Origin: Selaginella moellendorffii | Taxonomy: Eukaryota; Streptophyta; Lycopodiopsida; Selaginellales; Selaginellaceae | NCBI RefSeq assembly: GCF_000143415.4 | Contig: NW_003314290.1 | Coordinates: 1,012,132-1,076,131, forward strand | Direction: 5' to 3' | Length of the DNA stretch: 64,000 nt | Shown: positions 44,919 to 56,451 of the stretch, in pieces | Numbering within the stretch: position 1 is the stretch's first letter | Layout: each line of letters opens with the position of its first letter | Position numbers and translations under genes: made by a program | Notes under the pieces: model-generated | Seen by the model: the letters and a program-made list of their open reading frames with translations, nothing else | Told to the model about the DNA's origin: nothing | Database searches by the model: none

Positions 44919-46099
44919 TGTAAGGAACCAGCTTGCCGAGGTGTCGTAGGCTAAAGGAACCCCAAAAGCATGACCAAAATGACAAAGAGTTCATCGAATG
45001 GGACCAAGTCGAAGATCGAGTCCAAGACCGACTCTGAGACTGAGTTCAAGATAGAGTCCGGAATCGAGTCCGAGGCCGATTCGGGGACCGAGTTCGAGAC
45101 CGAGTTCGAGATAGAGTCCAAGATCCGAAATCTGGTCTGAGACCGAGTCCGAGGTCGAGTCCGAGGTCGGGTCCGAGATCGGGCCCGAGATCGAGTCCGA
45201 GATCGAGTCCGAGACCGAATCCGAAGTCGGATCTGAAATCGAGTCCGAGATCGAGTCCGAGACCGAATCCGAAGTCGGATCTGAAATCGAGTCCGAGATC
45301 GAGCCAGAGACTAAGTCCAAATACTAATACGGGTCAAGGGGTGAAAGCCCAAAGCGTGCGTCTCCCAGGTGGGGGGGGGCTGTAGGGGGTTCCAAAAGTA
45401 GGGATAGTGAGGTCTAGGAACCAATTTTGAAGGGACTCTTCAGTGGGGCTTCCAAACCGACTTGAGGTTGAGACTGGGACCGAGGGGCCTTGAGTGGGAG
45501 TGAGCATGGACTTGGTTGGTGCCGGAGGGGCCATCCAAGGAAGTGCTCAAGAGCAGCTCCCACTCCCGAAAGGGAAACCAATTGCGGTGCTCCCGGCTCA
45601 TGTGGAGTGGTGCCCCACTTGAGTACCATGCGGCTCATTGGTCCTCGCCCTTCCTAGGGGCTTGGGCCTTCCTTCGGGATGGAAGTGGGGGGGTAGAGGT
45701 ACCCATACCGGGCCGCTAGGCCACGGTGTTTCGCCCTGGCGTCCCGAAGCAAGTGTTGCACTCAAGACTTGGGATTTAGAGGGTCCCATGATCAAGTCTT
45801 GTGGTACCAAAGGATGTTAGGAACCTGGAAGCTTGGTGTGCTTGGCTGCTTGTGCTTGCGGGGAGTGTAGCCGAACCTTAAGTCCATTCTAACCCAAGGA
45901 GGGGGATTGGGAGTGATTTGCGGAATCCGTGGATGGATGGCTAACACTCCGTTGCTTGTGCAGTGAGTAGCTGAAACTAAGTAGGAGCTGGTACCATAGG
46001 CGAGAACCTTGGCAAGGGAACTTCGCAAAAGCTAAGGCAGTATTGGACGGATAGACGAGGTAAGCTGGCAAATTGGAAAGGAAAAATTTGTGGCTTACA
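44919..46099 (+). repeat. Family 2 LTR (second copy)
   Basis: Starts TGTAAGGAACCAGC and ends TGTGGCTTACA. It contains a GAGNCC array at about 45000-45325. It is followed by TTTGGTATCGGAGCC (primer-binding site) and the start of a gag (MAKAGRKRTKAETE) up to 46229, so it served as a 5' LTR too. Confidence 0.85.
45000..45325 (+). repeat. GAGNCC array in family 2 LTR
   Basis: Same six-base degenerate units as at 10303. It ends at AAATACTAATACGGGTCA, the boundary shared with 10615 and 50633. Confidence 0.85.
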
Positions 46100-46229
46100 A
46101 TTTGGTATCGGAGCCTTTTCCTCAGTTCTAGCAAAGGATAGAGGCGGATTGCTGGGAGATGGCAAAGGCAGGGCGGAAGCGAACCAAGGCGGAGACGGAA
46201 TCTCCTCCAAAGCTAAAGCCTCCAGTCGA
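46100..46229 (+). pseudogene. Family 2 gag start, truncated
   Basis: A primer-binding site is followed by ATGGCAAAGGCAGGGCGG, the same gag start as at 11299 but without the early stop. The frame is cut at about 46229 by a reversed family 4 LTR. Confidence 0.7.
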
Positions 46230-47712
46230 ATTTTTTCCATTCTACTTTAGTCATTTAACCACACCTCCGACCACTTGGAGTCTCATTCACAACCTCCATA
46301 AGTCCCACTCAAGACTTGGGGCTTGCTAGCCCCGAGAATGGTATCCATGCCACTCAACCTTTGCACTTGGTCCAAGTGCTCCACGTGTCCGGTCCTATGA
46401 CCGACACCCCAAGGCACCACCAACATACCAGCCTGTTACGCTAGGCCATGCCCAATCACCTTCGTCACATCGGTGGTCCAATACAACCTGCATTGCAATC
46501 CCGTCTCTCCAAGACTTGGCCATCCGTCCATGAGTGGTCATCCCAGATCCACCCCTTAGCATCCTTAGGATGCCCGCAAACATGGGGAATAGCCTTCCCC
46601 AATATCTCCTTTCTAGTCCCCACTAAGTCCCTTTTTGTCCTTGGCCATGTTCGCCAACACTGCCATTGGATCAAGGCCCACAGGCCTGACCACTAAGTCC
46701 CACGGTCCTCTGGGACTTCCTCACCACATGATTGTATCCTTGGTCACTACACCAGAGGACTACTCCTCTTCCTTTCCACAGTCTGGGACTTTGGGACAAC
46801 ATTTCGGAACACCGTGGCCTTACGCAAGCCTCGTGGGTACTCTCCCCGCCTTCCACCTTTGGGTGCTCTAGCCATGGGCTTAAAGCGAGGTTCCATTAAG
46901 CCACGCCTGGTATCCAAGTAGGTAGTGCTACCCACACTTGGACTGGGAGCATCGGCTAGTCGATCTCCCGGGGGAACTAGAGCCGGTTCTTGAACACTTC
47001 ACCAAGCTACCCTGCTTGTCGGTCTGTGTTCACTTTAGTCTTGGACTTCCCAGTGGGCAACTCATCACCCAACACTGGGTACAGCCTTCCTGGGCCAAAC
47101 TAGCCTTTCCTACCCAAACTGGCCTTTCCTGGCCAAACTGGCTCCACTGCAGTCCTCCCCCTTACTATACTTTTGGAGCTCACCAAACCCCCTAGGGTCT
47201 GGGAGACGAACGCTTTGGGCTTTCACCCTGTCAGACTCGAACTCAGACTCGGACTCGGACTCGGGCTTGGTCTTGGACTCGGCCTCGGACTCGGACTCGG
47301 GCTTGGTCTCGGCCTCAGCCTCGGTCTCGGTCTCGGTCCCGATCTCAGTCTCGGTCTCGGTCCCGATCTCGCTCTCGGTCTCGGTCGCGGTCTCGGTCTC
47401 AGCCTCAGTCTCAGTCTCGGTCTCGACCTCGGACTCCATCTCGGACTCCGTCTCGGTCCATCTTGGACTCCATCTCGGACTCTTCCACGTGTCATGTGTT
47501 GGTCCTTTTGGGTCCCTTTTTAGAGCCTCGCTTATTGCTCGCTTCGTGCTCATTCCTCGAGCACTTTGTTGGGAGTTCCACTCCTGCTCTCAACCTTTCA
47601 AGGTGGAGCTTTTAGTCCAAACGTGTTACACTTGTTTGGCTTTCGCTTTGGCCACTACCATGTGGCGCCCTTCTGGCTCCACTTTAGGGCCTATGTATTT
47701 TGTGTCTCACAC
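46230..47712 (-). repeat. Family 4 LTR, reversed
   Basis: On the minus strand it starts TGTGAGACACAAAATAC (near 47712), passes the CCAAAGTGGAGCC-type phrase, an array (about 47220-47480) and the stretch with GTACCACC, and ends near 46230 at GTAGAATGGAAAAAA. It is the inverse of 20951-22752. Open frames in it are array or repeat artefacts. Confidence 0.75.
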
Positions 47713-48042
47713 ACGGACTTGATCTTGGACCCAACCTCGGACTTGGTCTCAAACTCGATCTCGGACTCAACCTCGGACCTGATCTCGGACTCGACCTCGG
47801 ACTCGAACTCGGACTCGGTCTCGGACTCGTTCTCGGATCTCAGACTCGGTCTCGAACTCGGCTTCAAACTCGGTCTCGGAGTCGGCCTCGGGCTCAATCC
47901 TGGACTCTGTCTTGAACTCAGTCTCAGAGTCGGTCTTGGACTCGATCTCGGACTCGGTCCCATACAATGAACTCTTTATTATTTCGGTCATGCTTTCGGG
48001 GATCCTTTAGCCTACGACACCTCGGGGAGTTGGTTCCTTACA
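47713..48042 (-). repeat. Family 2 LTR fragment, reversed
   Basis: The reverse complement begins TGTAAGGAACCAACTCCCCGAGG at 48042 and enters a GAGNCC array (about 47720-47965). It is cut at the family 4 LTR boundary. This is the right-hand end of the composite block that splits the outer family 2 element. Confidence 0.75.
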
Positions 48043-49870
48043 GGTGCTCAAGGAGTGGCGACACTACCTTGGGAGACACTTCAAAGTTTACATAAATAAT
48101 GTGGCAACAAAACACCTCTTGTCACAGCCCGACCTAAGAGGTGGGCCAATGCTTTGGCCGAGTTTGATTGCGAGAGTCTGTATAACCTGGGAAGAGAAAC
48201 ATTGTGGCGAATGCTCTAAATAGAAAAGTGAGCTTGAAGTTGACGATATCTAGCGTGATAACAACCTTTTGAGATGATGTGCGGATAACGTATAAGAACA
48301 ATGGTCTAGCACAAGAAGTGTTGCTAAAGAACCAAGAAGTGCAGGAAGCTCACTAGAGAGGTGAACTGCCAATGGAAGAGAAAACAAGCTATGCGGAACG
48401 CAATGGACTCATCTATTATAAACAAACGAGGGTGTATGTTCTAAAAGGGGAATTAAAAAAGGTAACTTTAGAAGAGTGTCATGACAGACCTTTTGTGGGA
48501 CATGGCAGAATGCCCAAGACAATAGGCTTACTCAAAAGGAAGTATCATTAGCCAAATATGGCTAAGGACGTCCGAGACTATGTAAAGACATGTCCAACAT
48601 GTCAGCAGGTCAAAGCTGTGACTAAAGCTAATAGGGGCTTGTTATAAAGCATTCCAATTCCAAATCATCCGTGGAAATGTCTTACGATGGACTTCATCAC
48701 AAGACTCCCCCCAAATAAGGGGTTTGATATGATATTCATGGTGGTGGACTGATTTCCGAAGATGGGACATTTCATACCCACCACAACAGAAGTGGATGTG
48801 GAAGGTGTGGCAAATCTGTTCTTCGAACAAGTGGTTCGAGTGCGGGGAAGGATAGAAGAGATTATCTCAGATCGAGATAAGATCTTCACTAGTAGGTTCT
48901 AGAAAACTCTCCTAGAACAGTATCGCACCAAGTTGAAATTCAACATAGCCTATCTCCCACAGACAGGTACTGGGTATTAAGTCAAGTTGGATGGCATTAA
49001 CACTTCTTGACAGATGGACAAATAGAAAAGGTGAATACGCAGTTGAAGGATTATTTACGATGCTATGTCTCCAAAGACCAGATTAATTGGGTAAGTCATT
49101 TGGGACTTGTAGAAATGTGCTATAACAACTCACCACACTCGAGTATCGAGGTGAATCCATGGGAAGTCATCAATGAGTGAGTTATTGAAGGTCATGTGAA
49201 ATTCGGCGTAGCCGAGTATCATGGAGAGTTACCCACAGTGGAGGCATTCACAGCGGAAAGACTCAACATTTGGAGTCTATTGAAGGATTCCTTGGAACAG
49301 GCTCAACAAAGACAAACCAAGTATGTGAACCAAAAACATCGGGATGTAGAATTCTAACATGGGGAGAAGGTGTGGCTGAACACCAAGAACGTAAGGCTAC
49401 TAAGTGGGATAAGCCGAAAGCTAACCCAAAGGTAAAAATGCATATATTCCTAGAAATGAACTGATCTTGAGTTCCTTAAGCAGGTTTACGGGGCCTTACG
49501 AGATTGAGGCACGAATTGGTAAGGTGGCTTACCACCTCCAACTTCCTCAAGAGATGAGAAAGATGCACCTAGTGTTCCATGTGAACTTACTCAAGCCATA
49601 CTTTTAGCATCTACTTCGCAAGGACCAAGTAAGACCTTTACCTGAGGTTATCCAAGGGGAAGAGGAATACGAAGTCGAAGCCATCCTCAATGCGTGCAAG
49701 AGCAAGGATGCGAGGTGAGAGAGTTCTATGTGAAGTAAAAAGGATTTCCGCATTGTGAAGCAACATAGGAACTAGAGGAGAACCTAGCAAACGCGCGAGA
49801 TCTAATGGAGGAATTTCTGCAAGGTAGAACTCTATGTACTTATGCAAAGTTCAATTAAAGTATCAATTTG
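48043..49870 (+). pseudogene. Family 2 RNase H end, integrase and chromodomain (outer element)
   Basis: The frame starts with the end of RNase H (VLKEWRHYL, then ATKHLLSQPDL). From 48390 it gives integrase: ECHDRPFVGHGRMPKT, CPTCQQVK, MDFITRLPP, SDRDKIF, all colinear with 42455-43735. GPY/F and chromodomain residues (YEVEAILNACKSK) follow a 52-base intron at 49432-49483. Many stops are present (for example KYH-stop-PNM and VVD-stop-FPK), more than in the copy at 42455. It belongs to the outer family 2 copy that begins at 10224. Confidence 0.8.
49432..49483 (+). other. 52-base intron in pol, second copy
   Basis: GTAAAAATGC...CTTAAGCAG between CCCAAAG and GTTTACGGGG. Same length, borders and position as 43294-43345. 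Confidence 0.85.
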
Positions 49871-50252
49871 TGAAGTTGAGCAATGGCATATGTTGGGACC
49901 CGAAGGTGCGCGGAAGGTAAGCTGATTAGCACGGGTTAGCTAGGTCGACCAAGCATAGGAAACTACACCTGACTCCCCGCAGGAATGTCAAATCCATAGA
50001 CATATTCTACGAAGGTTGGGTTCAAGTCCCAACCCTTTAGTAAAGCAAGGCTGGGTTCAAGTCCCAACCAGGGTGTGGTGAGGGGAGGGGTGTAGGGACA
50101 CTTATATTCTATTGTCATGGGCTTTTGGCTAGGGAGGCTAACTTAGGCACACCACAAGTGGGGGGATGCCCTCAGAGACATGGTCAACAAGTCGTAGGAT
50201 TAAAAAAAGGCATTCAATGTGGGCATTGAATTTCTTCTATGGGTGGTAGAGT
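49871..50252 (+). other. Family 2 pre-LTR region (outer element)
   Basis: Matches 43736-44918 without the TRIM, so it is the empty site (GGAATGTCAAATCC). It has the two T-arm-like repeats near 50013-50070 and a TATGGGTGGTAGAGT stretch just before the LTR. Confidence 0.65.
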
Positions 50253-51421
50253 TGTAAGGAACCAACTCTCTGAGGTGTTGAATGTTAAAGGATCCTCGAA
50301 AGCATGACCAAAATGATATAGACTTCATCGGATGAGATTGAGTCTGAGATCAAGTCTGAAACCGACTCTAAGACCGAGTTCGAGACAGACTCTGAGATCG
50401 AGTCTGAAACAGACTCCGAGATCAAGTTCGAAACCGAGTCCAAGACTGAGTTCGAGACCAAGTTCAACATCTGAGAATGGATCCAGGATCGAGTCCAAGA
50501 TCGAGTCTGAGACAGAGTTCAAGGTCGGGTTCGAGATCGAGTCTGAGATCGAGTCTGAGATCAAGTTTGAGACTGAGTCCGAAACCGAGTCCAAGATCAA
50601 GTGCGAGATCAAGTCTGAAATCGAGTCCGAATATTAATACAGGTCATGGGGTGAAAGCCCAAAGTATGTGTCTCCCGGAGGGGCGGCTACAAGGGGTTCC
50701 AAAAGTATAGTAGAGATAGTGAGGTATAGGAACTAGTCTTGAAAGAACTCTCTAATGGTGCTTCCAAACTCACTTGAGGTTGAGACTGAGGCTAAGGGGC
50801 CTTGGGTGGGAGTGAGCATGGACTTGGGTAGTGCTGGAAGGGCCACCCAAAGAACTACTCAAGAGCAACTCCCACTTCCAAAAGGGAAACCGACTACAGT
50901 GCTCCCAGCTCATGTGGAATGGTGCCCCACTTGAGTACCTTACGACTCATTAGTCCTCACCCTTCCTAGGGGTTTGGGCCTTCCCTTTGGGATGGAAGTG
51001 GGGGAGTAGGGGTACCCACACCAGGCCGTTAAGCCACGGTGTTTCCCTTTGATATCCCAAAGCAAGTGTTGCATCCAAGGCTTGGGATTTAAAGGGTCCC
51101 ATGATCAGGTTCTCTTGTACCAAGGGATGTTAGGAACTTAGTGGCTTGGTGTGCTTGGCTGCTTGTGCTTGCAGGGAGTGTAGCCGAACCTTAAATCTAG
51201 TCTAACCCGGGGAGGGGGATTGGGAGAGATTTGGGAATCCGTGGATGGATGGCTAATGCTTTGTTGCTCTTGCAGTGAGTAGTTAAAACCAAGTAAGACC
51301 AAGTAGGAGCTGGTACAATAAGTGGGAACCTTGGCAAGGGAACTTAACTAAAGCTAAAGTAGTATTGGTCGGATATACGAGGTAAGCTGGCAAATTGGAA
51401 AAAAAAAATTTATGGCTTACA
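50253..51421 (+). repeat. Family 2 3' LTR (outer element)
   Basis: Starts TGTAAGGAACCAACTCTC and ends TATGGCTTACA, followed by the TGGTG duplication. It includes a GAGNCC array at about 50325-50638. It partners 10224-11238. Confidence 0.85.
50325..50638 (+). repeat. GAGNCC array in family 2 3' LTR
   Basis: Degenerate six-base units in the same LTR position as at 10303 and 45000. The array length is similar in all three copies. Confidence 0.85.
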
Positions 51422-52517
51422 TGGTGTTGGATGTCGAAAATATGGGCAAAGATGTTTAATACTTAGACATATTATTGGGTCATAAGAATTAGTGTTGAGG
51501 TGAACCTATGTGAAATTGTTGGTAGGAGGAAGTTGGTTGAGTCTTGAAAGTTTGCATTTCTAGACTAAGAGTCATTCTTTCTCTAGGATGGAACATTTTC
51601 TAGAAATTTTCTTAGGCTTTTCCAATGACTGATCTGTTAATCACTTTGCTTGAAAACCATTCCATTTTTGTAAGCTAATACAAACTAGTGAAGGGGTTGC
51701 AGTTGACTTTGGTTAGCTTAAACCTTAATAGGTAGTATGTATGATGCAACCCAAAAGGGATGTTGACTTTTAAGGCTAAGGCAATTGAGTTGAATAAAGT
51801 CCAAAGTTGGTGTAGAAGAATGGCTGTACCACTTTTCTAGAAAGGTGTGCCTTTCTTATGTAGCGTTATGCTTGGTGGCAAATTGCACCTTCTATGAGAG
51901 TAGTGAGCTCTCACTGATCCTGACTTAGTCTTGGTGGGCCTATGCCTTGGCTGAATATAGATGTTGGTACCCATACTATAGCTTTGTCTCAATGGAGGTT
52001 ATGTACCAATATGAATTCATCTCATGGTCTTCAATTTAGTTACAATTGAGTGTTGGTCATGCATAGCTAACCTCTTTAAAGCATGCTCAAAGCTGTTGGC
52101 TAAACATGTAGTGAGCTTATTGCGGTTGAGTTGGATTCGAGTGGTCATTTAGTTTATGGTTGTCCATGAACTTATATCTAGTACCTAGGGTATTACGTTC
52201 ATATTGGACAAGTATATGACTCAATGAATTTAGTGTTTGGGTTTTGTGAAGGCAAGTTGAAGAGTGTTTATTAGATGCTTTGCGACTAGTGATTACTTAT
52301 AGACTTCATCAAGAACTATTGATACTTGCTTCACTCGATGATGATTTAACAGTGATGGGCTTGCTTTACCAATGGTGTTGTGAAGGATCATATCGTTAAA
52401 CTTGCATGGTTTTTCCATATTGGCATATTAAATATACCTCTATCGATATCATTTGGTTGTGTTTAGTCTGTAATATTAGATTTCATGAAGTCTTGGATGT
52501 GATGAATCACTCCTTGA
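51422..52517 (+). mobile_element. Outer family 1 element, internal region (continued)
   Basis: Picks up family 1 internal sequence exactly where it stopped at 10223 (compare 1505-2640 in copy 1) and ends where a family 4 LTR fragment begins. Noncoding. Confidence 0.75.
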
Positions 52518-53175
52518 TGAGCTAAAAGGGTGCCACGTGGTAGTGGCTGAAGCAGAAGCCAAATGAGCCTAACACGTTTAGACTAAAAACTCTGACTTGA
52601 AGAGTTGATAGTGGGAGTGAGACTCCTAATGGAGTGCTCAAGGAACGAGCATGAAGCGAGCAATAAGAGAGTCTCTAGAAAAAGGACACAAGAGGATTTG
52701 AGATGGACCTGAGATGGAATCCGAGAGGGACTTAAGATAGACCCGATATGGAGTTCGAGATGGACCCGAGATGGAGTCTGAGAGGGACCTAAGATTGACC
52801 GGAGATGGAGTCTAAGACGGACCCAAAATTAACCTGAGATGGAGTCCGAGAGGGAGTCGAGATCAACCCGAGATAGAGTCCAAAATGGAGTTCGAGAGGG
52901 ACTCGAGATGGACCCGAGATGGAGTCCAAGATGGAGTCTAAGAGGGACCCGAGATGGACCCCAGATGGACCCTAGATGGAATCTGAGATGGAGTCCAAGA
53001 AGGACCCGAGATGGAGTCTAAGGTCAAGGCCGAGACCAAGACCAAGACCAAGACCAAAACTGGGACCGAAACCTAGACCGAGACTGAGACCAAGTTTGAG
53101 TCCGAGTTCGAGTCCGAGTCCGAGTTTGAGTCCGAGTCCGAGTCCAAGTCCAAGCCCGAGTCCGAGTCTGAAATT
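52518..53175 (+). repeat. Family 4 LTR fragment with array
   Basis: Begins AAAAGGGTGCCACGTGG and has a long GAGATGGACCC array (about 52690-53175) that ends in GAGTCCGAG units. It is cut at the start of family 5 sequence. The open frames through it are array artefacts. Confidence 0.7.
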
Positions 53176-53715
53176 GCCCATGAACAAGAGTGCACTCCTT
53201 TTTCCAATCGGTTAAAGGTCTTGGGATATTTGGGTTAAGCGTTATTAGGTTTAAATAATATTGGACTGGGTGAATTCCCGGGAAGTTCAAATTTAGGAGC
53301 TTATATTTGGTATCATAGGGGTCTTGGGTTCAACTTTGTTGGTTGGCTAGGGGAATCATACCATATGTTGATTGACATCTGGCAGGTCTAATTTACTCTC
53401 ACTGAGCTCGACCCGAGGGGTAAAGTGTCAAGAGAGCAGGGCTCTTGGGAGAGCAGAGGCTCTTAACTCTTAACTTCTGTTCACGAGGGCGTGAACTTGC
53501 TGAGAAGTGTAGTGAATTGTAAGCAACCAAAGAGAATGACTCGGGAGATGGTTTATAAGGGTCTAAATATAGAGGGAAAGGGCCCATGAATAAAAGTGCA
53601 CCTTTTTTTTCAATCGGTTAAGGGTCTTGGGATATTTGGGGTTAAGTGTCCTTAGGTTTGAATAGTATTGGGCTGGGTGACCTCTCGCGGGAAGTCGAAA
53701 TTCAAGAGCTTACAC
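53176..53715 (+). repeat. Family 5 LTR pieces
   Basis: Two related segments (53176-53303 and 53582-53715) share CAATCGGTTAA.GGTCTTGGGATATTTGG and end near GAGCTTA(CA). After the first comes TTTGGTATCATAGGGG, a primer-binding-site-like sequence. A reversed, diverged copy lies at about 60975-61160. There is no coding sequence. Confidence 0.65.
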
Positions 53716-54834
53716 TAATACCTATTGGCAAACCTGTTAATAAGATAAACAAGGATGAAGTCTTTGTGAGGTTGAGGAGTAAGGTTCCTCATTCAAAGTG
53801 TTGATTTGAACTATTGATAATGGTGTGGCTTGGTCAAGGTGACCAATTGAGAAGGACACCTAAGGGAAATGAACTACGACAGTACAATGGTATTATGAGT
53901 TCAAGAAAATAATCTCCAAGGAAGGACCCGTGGGTGGGTCGCAAGGTTGGGCCATAGAGAAAGTCTAGAGCAGAAAATATTGAGGAGACCTATTAGAGGT
54001 GAACACCCCTTAAACTTGGCAAAGTAAAGCCTTTGTTATATAACCAAAAGGATATCTCAAGGATGGAGGTAGTGATCCTGTATTACTTGTTGCAACAATC
54101 AAAGGATAGGAACAAACAATTGGAGGCCAAGTTTGGGCCATAGGATTCATTGGAAAAGATCCAAACAAAGTTGAGCAAGGAACACTTTTGTGTTGGATAC
54201 TAACGGATCGTGGGAAAAGAAATATGTTTCCAAGGATGAATTTCCAAATGCTCCAATTTGGCAAAGAAGAAAGCTCCAAGGGAGGGAACGACAAGGTAGC
54301 CAAATGATAGAGTCGTGGTTAGCCCTAACACAAATTATGGGTAAATAAAATTTAGTGCCTAGAGTGGCACAAAATAGAAGGGAGGATGATGGTGTCCTCA
54401 AATATAAAACTTCCTAGGATGGAGGAGTGGAACTTGTGCAAAATGTGCAATGCAAGGTGTTGAAAACACCTAGAAAATTAATTTTGAGAAGTCAAAGTTA
54501 AAAGTTTAAAAATGCAATAGTTATATCAATAGAAGTTAAGACTACTCAAGAATGAGTAGTGGGATGGAGATTGAGAAGGTTCCTCTAATAGGTTTAGTGA
54601 GAACTAAGCCAATAAAAGGAAAGAACCACCACAAGTGGTCGAATAAGTTTTTATGTTGGAGAGATTATGCTCCTTAGAGGATGGACAAGGCTAGGTGAGC
54701 CTTCGGTGTCAAACCATTGAGAGATGGTTGCTAAGTGCCAAGGATGAGAAGTGGTAATCTATGATAGGGTTACTTTATAAAAATGTTTACCATTCAATAA
54801 GGATATCGAACTTCGTTTATGGGTGGTGGATTTA
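53716..54834 (+). other. Family 5 downstream or unassigned noncoding DNA
   Basis: A purine-rich, A-rich stretch with phrases such as AGGATGGAGG and AAGGAAGGACC. I see no domain in any frame. The 84-97 residue minus-strand frames here lack family features. It is possibly the interior of a family 5 element. Confidence 0.4.
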
Positions 54835-56451
54835 TGAGACATAAATCCCTAAACCCCAAAGTGGAGCCGAAAGTGGTAGTGGCTGAAACAAAAGCCAAAC
54901 GAGCTTAACAAGTTTAAAAGCTCCAACTTGAAGAGTCGAGAGCGCGAGTGAGACTCCCAATGGAGTGCTCAAAGAACAAGCATGAAGCAAACAATAAGAG
55001 AGTCTCTAGAAAAGGGACACAAGAGGACTAACACATGACGTGTGATGGAGTTCAAGATGGAGTCTGAGATGGACCTGAGATGGAGTATAAGAGGGACCCA
55101 AAATGGACCCGAGATGGAGTCCAAGATGGAGTTTGAGAGGAACTCGAGATGGAGCCAAGATGGAGTCCGAGATGAACTCGAGATGGAGTCCGAGATGGAG
55201 TCTGAGATGGACCTGAGATGGAGTCCGAAAAGGACCCAAGATGAAGTCCGAGGTCAAGGCCAAGACCAAGACTAAGATTGAAACCGAGACCAGGACTGAG
55301 ACTGAAACTAAGACGGGACCGAGACTGAGACCAAGGCCGAGACTAAGGTCAAGACCAAGACCGAGACTGAGATTGAGTTCGACTTCGAGTCCAAGTCCGA
55401 GTCTGAGCCCAAGTCCAAGTCCGAGTCCAAGTCTGAGTTCGAGTTCAAGGGTGAAAGCCCAAAGCATTCGTCTCCCAGACCTTGAGGGGTTTGGTGAACT
55501 CTAAAAGTATAGTAGAGGGGAGGACTCCAATAGAGTCAATTTGGCTAGGAAAGGCTAGTGTGACCAAGGAAGGCTATACCCACATGGTGGGTAATGATAA
55601 AACCACTGAGGAGTCTAAGGCTCTATAGAGTGAATATGAATAAACAAGCAAAGTAGCTTGGTGAAGTGTTCAAAAGCTGGCTCTAACTCCCTTGGGAGAT
55701 CAAATGGTCAATGCTCCCAATCTTAGTGTGGGTAGCACTACCTACTTGGATACTTGGCGTGGCTTATTGAAACCTTGCTCTAGCCATATGGCTAGGGCAC
55801 CTAAAGGCAAAAGGTGGGGAGAGTACCCATGAGGCTTGCGTAGGGCCACAGTATTTTGAAATGTCGTTTCAAAGTCCTAGACTATAGAAAAGAAGAAGAG
55901 TAGTCCTTTAATGTAGTGACCAAAGATACAGTCACATGGTAAGGAAGTCCCAGAGGACAGTGGGACTTATTGGTCTGGCCTTTAGGCCTTGACCCAGTGG
56001 CAATGTTGGCAAGTATGGTCGTGGATGAAGAGGGACTTAGTGGGGATAGAAGAAGGGACATTGGGGAAGGGTGTTCCCTATGTCTCTAGGCATCTTAAGG
56101 GTGCTAAAGCATGGTCAAGGGATGACCACTCATGGATGGATGGCCCAATCTTTAAGAGACATGATTATAATGTAGGTGGTGTTGGATCATTAGTATGACA
56201 AAGATGAATAGGCATGGCCTTAATGTAACAGGTTGATATATCGGTGGTACCTTTGGGTGTCAGTCATGGGATTGGACACATGGAGCACTTGGACTACGTG
56301 CAAATTTTGAGTGGCATAGATGCCATTCTCGAGGCTAGCAAACCTTAAATCAAGAATAGAAATTATAGAGGTTGTGAGTAAGACTCCTTCAAGTGGTCGA
56401 AGGCGTGGTTAAGTAACTAAAGTAGAATGGAAAATTTAGTTTTTTACACGT
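54835..56451 (+). repeat. Family 4 LTR with array
   Basis: Starts near TGAGACATAAATCCCTAAACCCCAAAGTGGAGCC and ends AGAATGGAAAATTTAGTTTTTTACA. It is colinear with 20951-22752 and includes an array at 55040-55450. It lies between family 1 internal DNA and the family 1 3' LTR. Confidence 0.75.
55040..55450 (+). repeat. GAGATGGA/GAGTCC array
   Basis: Same array type as at 20150 and 21170. The long minus-strand Leu/Gly/Ser frames through it are artefacts. Confidence 0.8.

Larger units (their letters stand above)
10224..51421 (+). mobile_element. Family 2 Ty3/gypsy chromovirus, heavily nested
   Basis: The two outermost family 2 LTRs (10224-11238 and 50253-51421) share the ends TGTAAGGAACC and GGCTTACA, and both lie in plus orientation. 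Between them, gag, zinc knuckle, protease and reverse transcriptase (11240-19592) and integrase plus chromodomain (48043-49860) occur in Ty3/gypsy order. The duplicated target TGGTG is present at 10219-10223 and 51422-51426, and the host (family 1) sequence is continuous across it. The element would be about 7 kb if the later insertions (12233-17770 and 19593-48042) were ignored. Most of RNase H is missing at the 19592/48043 junction. Several stops and frameshifts show that this copy is dead. Confidence 0.75.
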
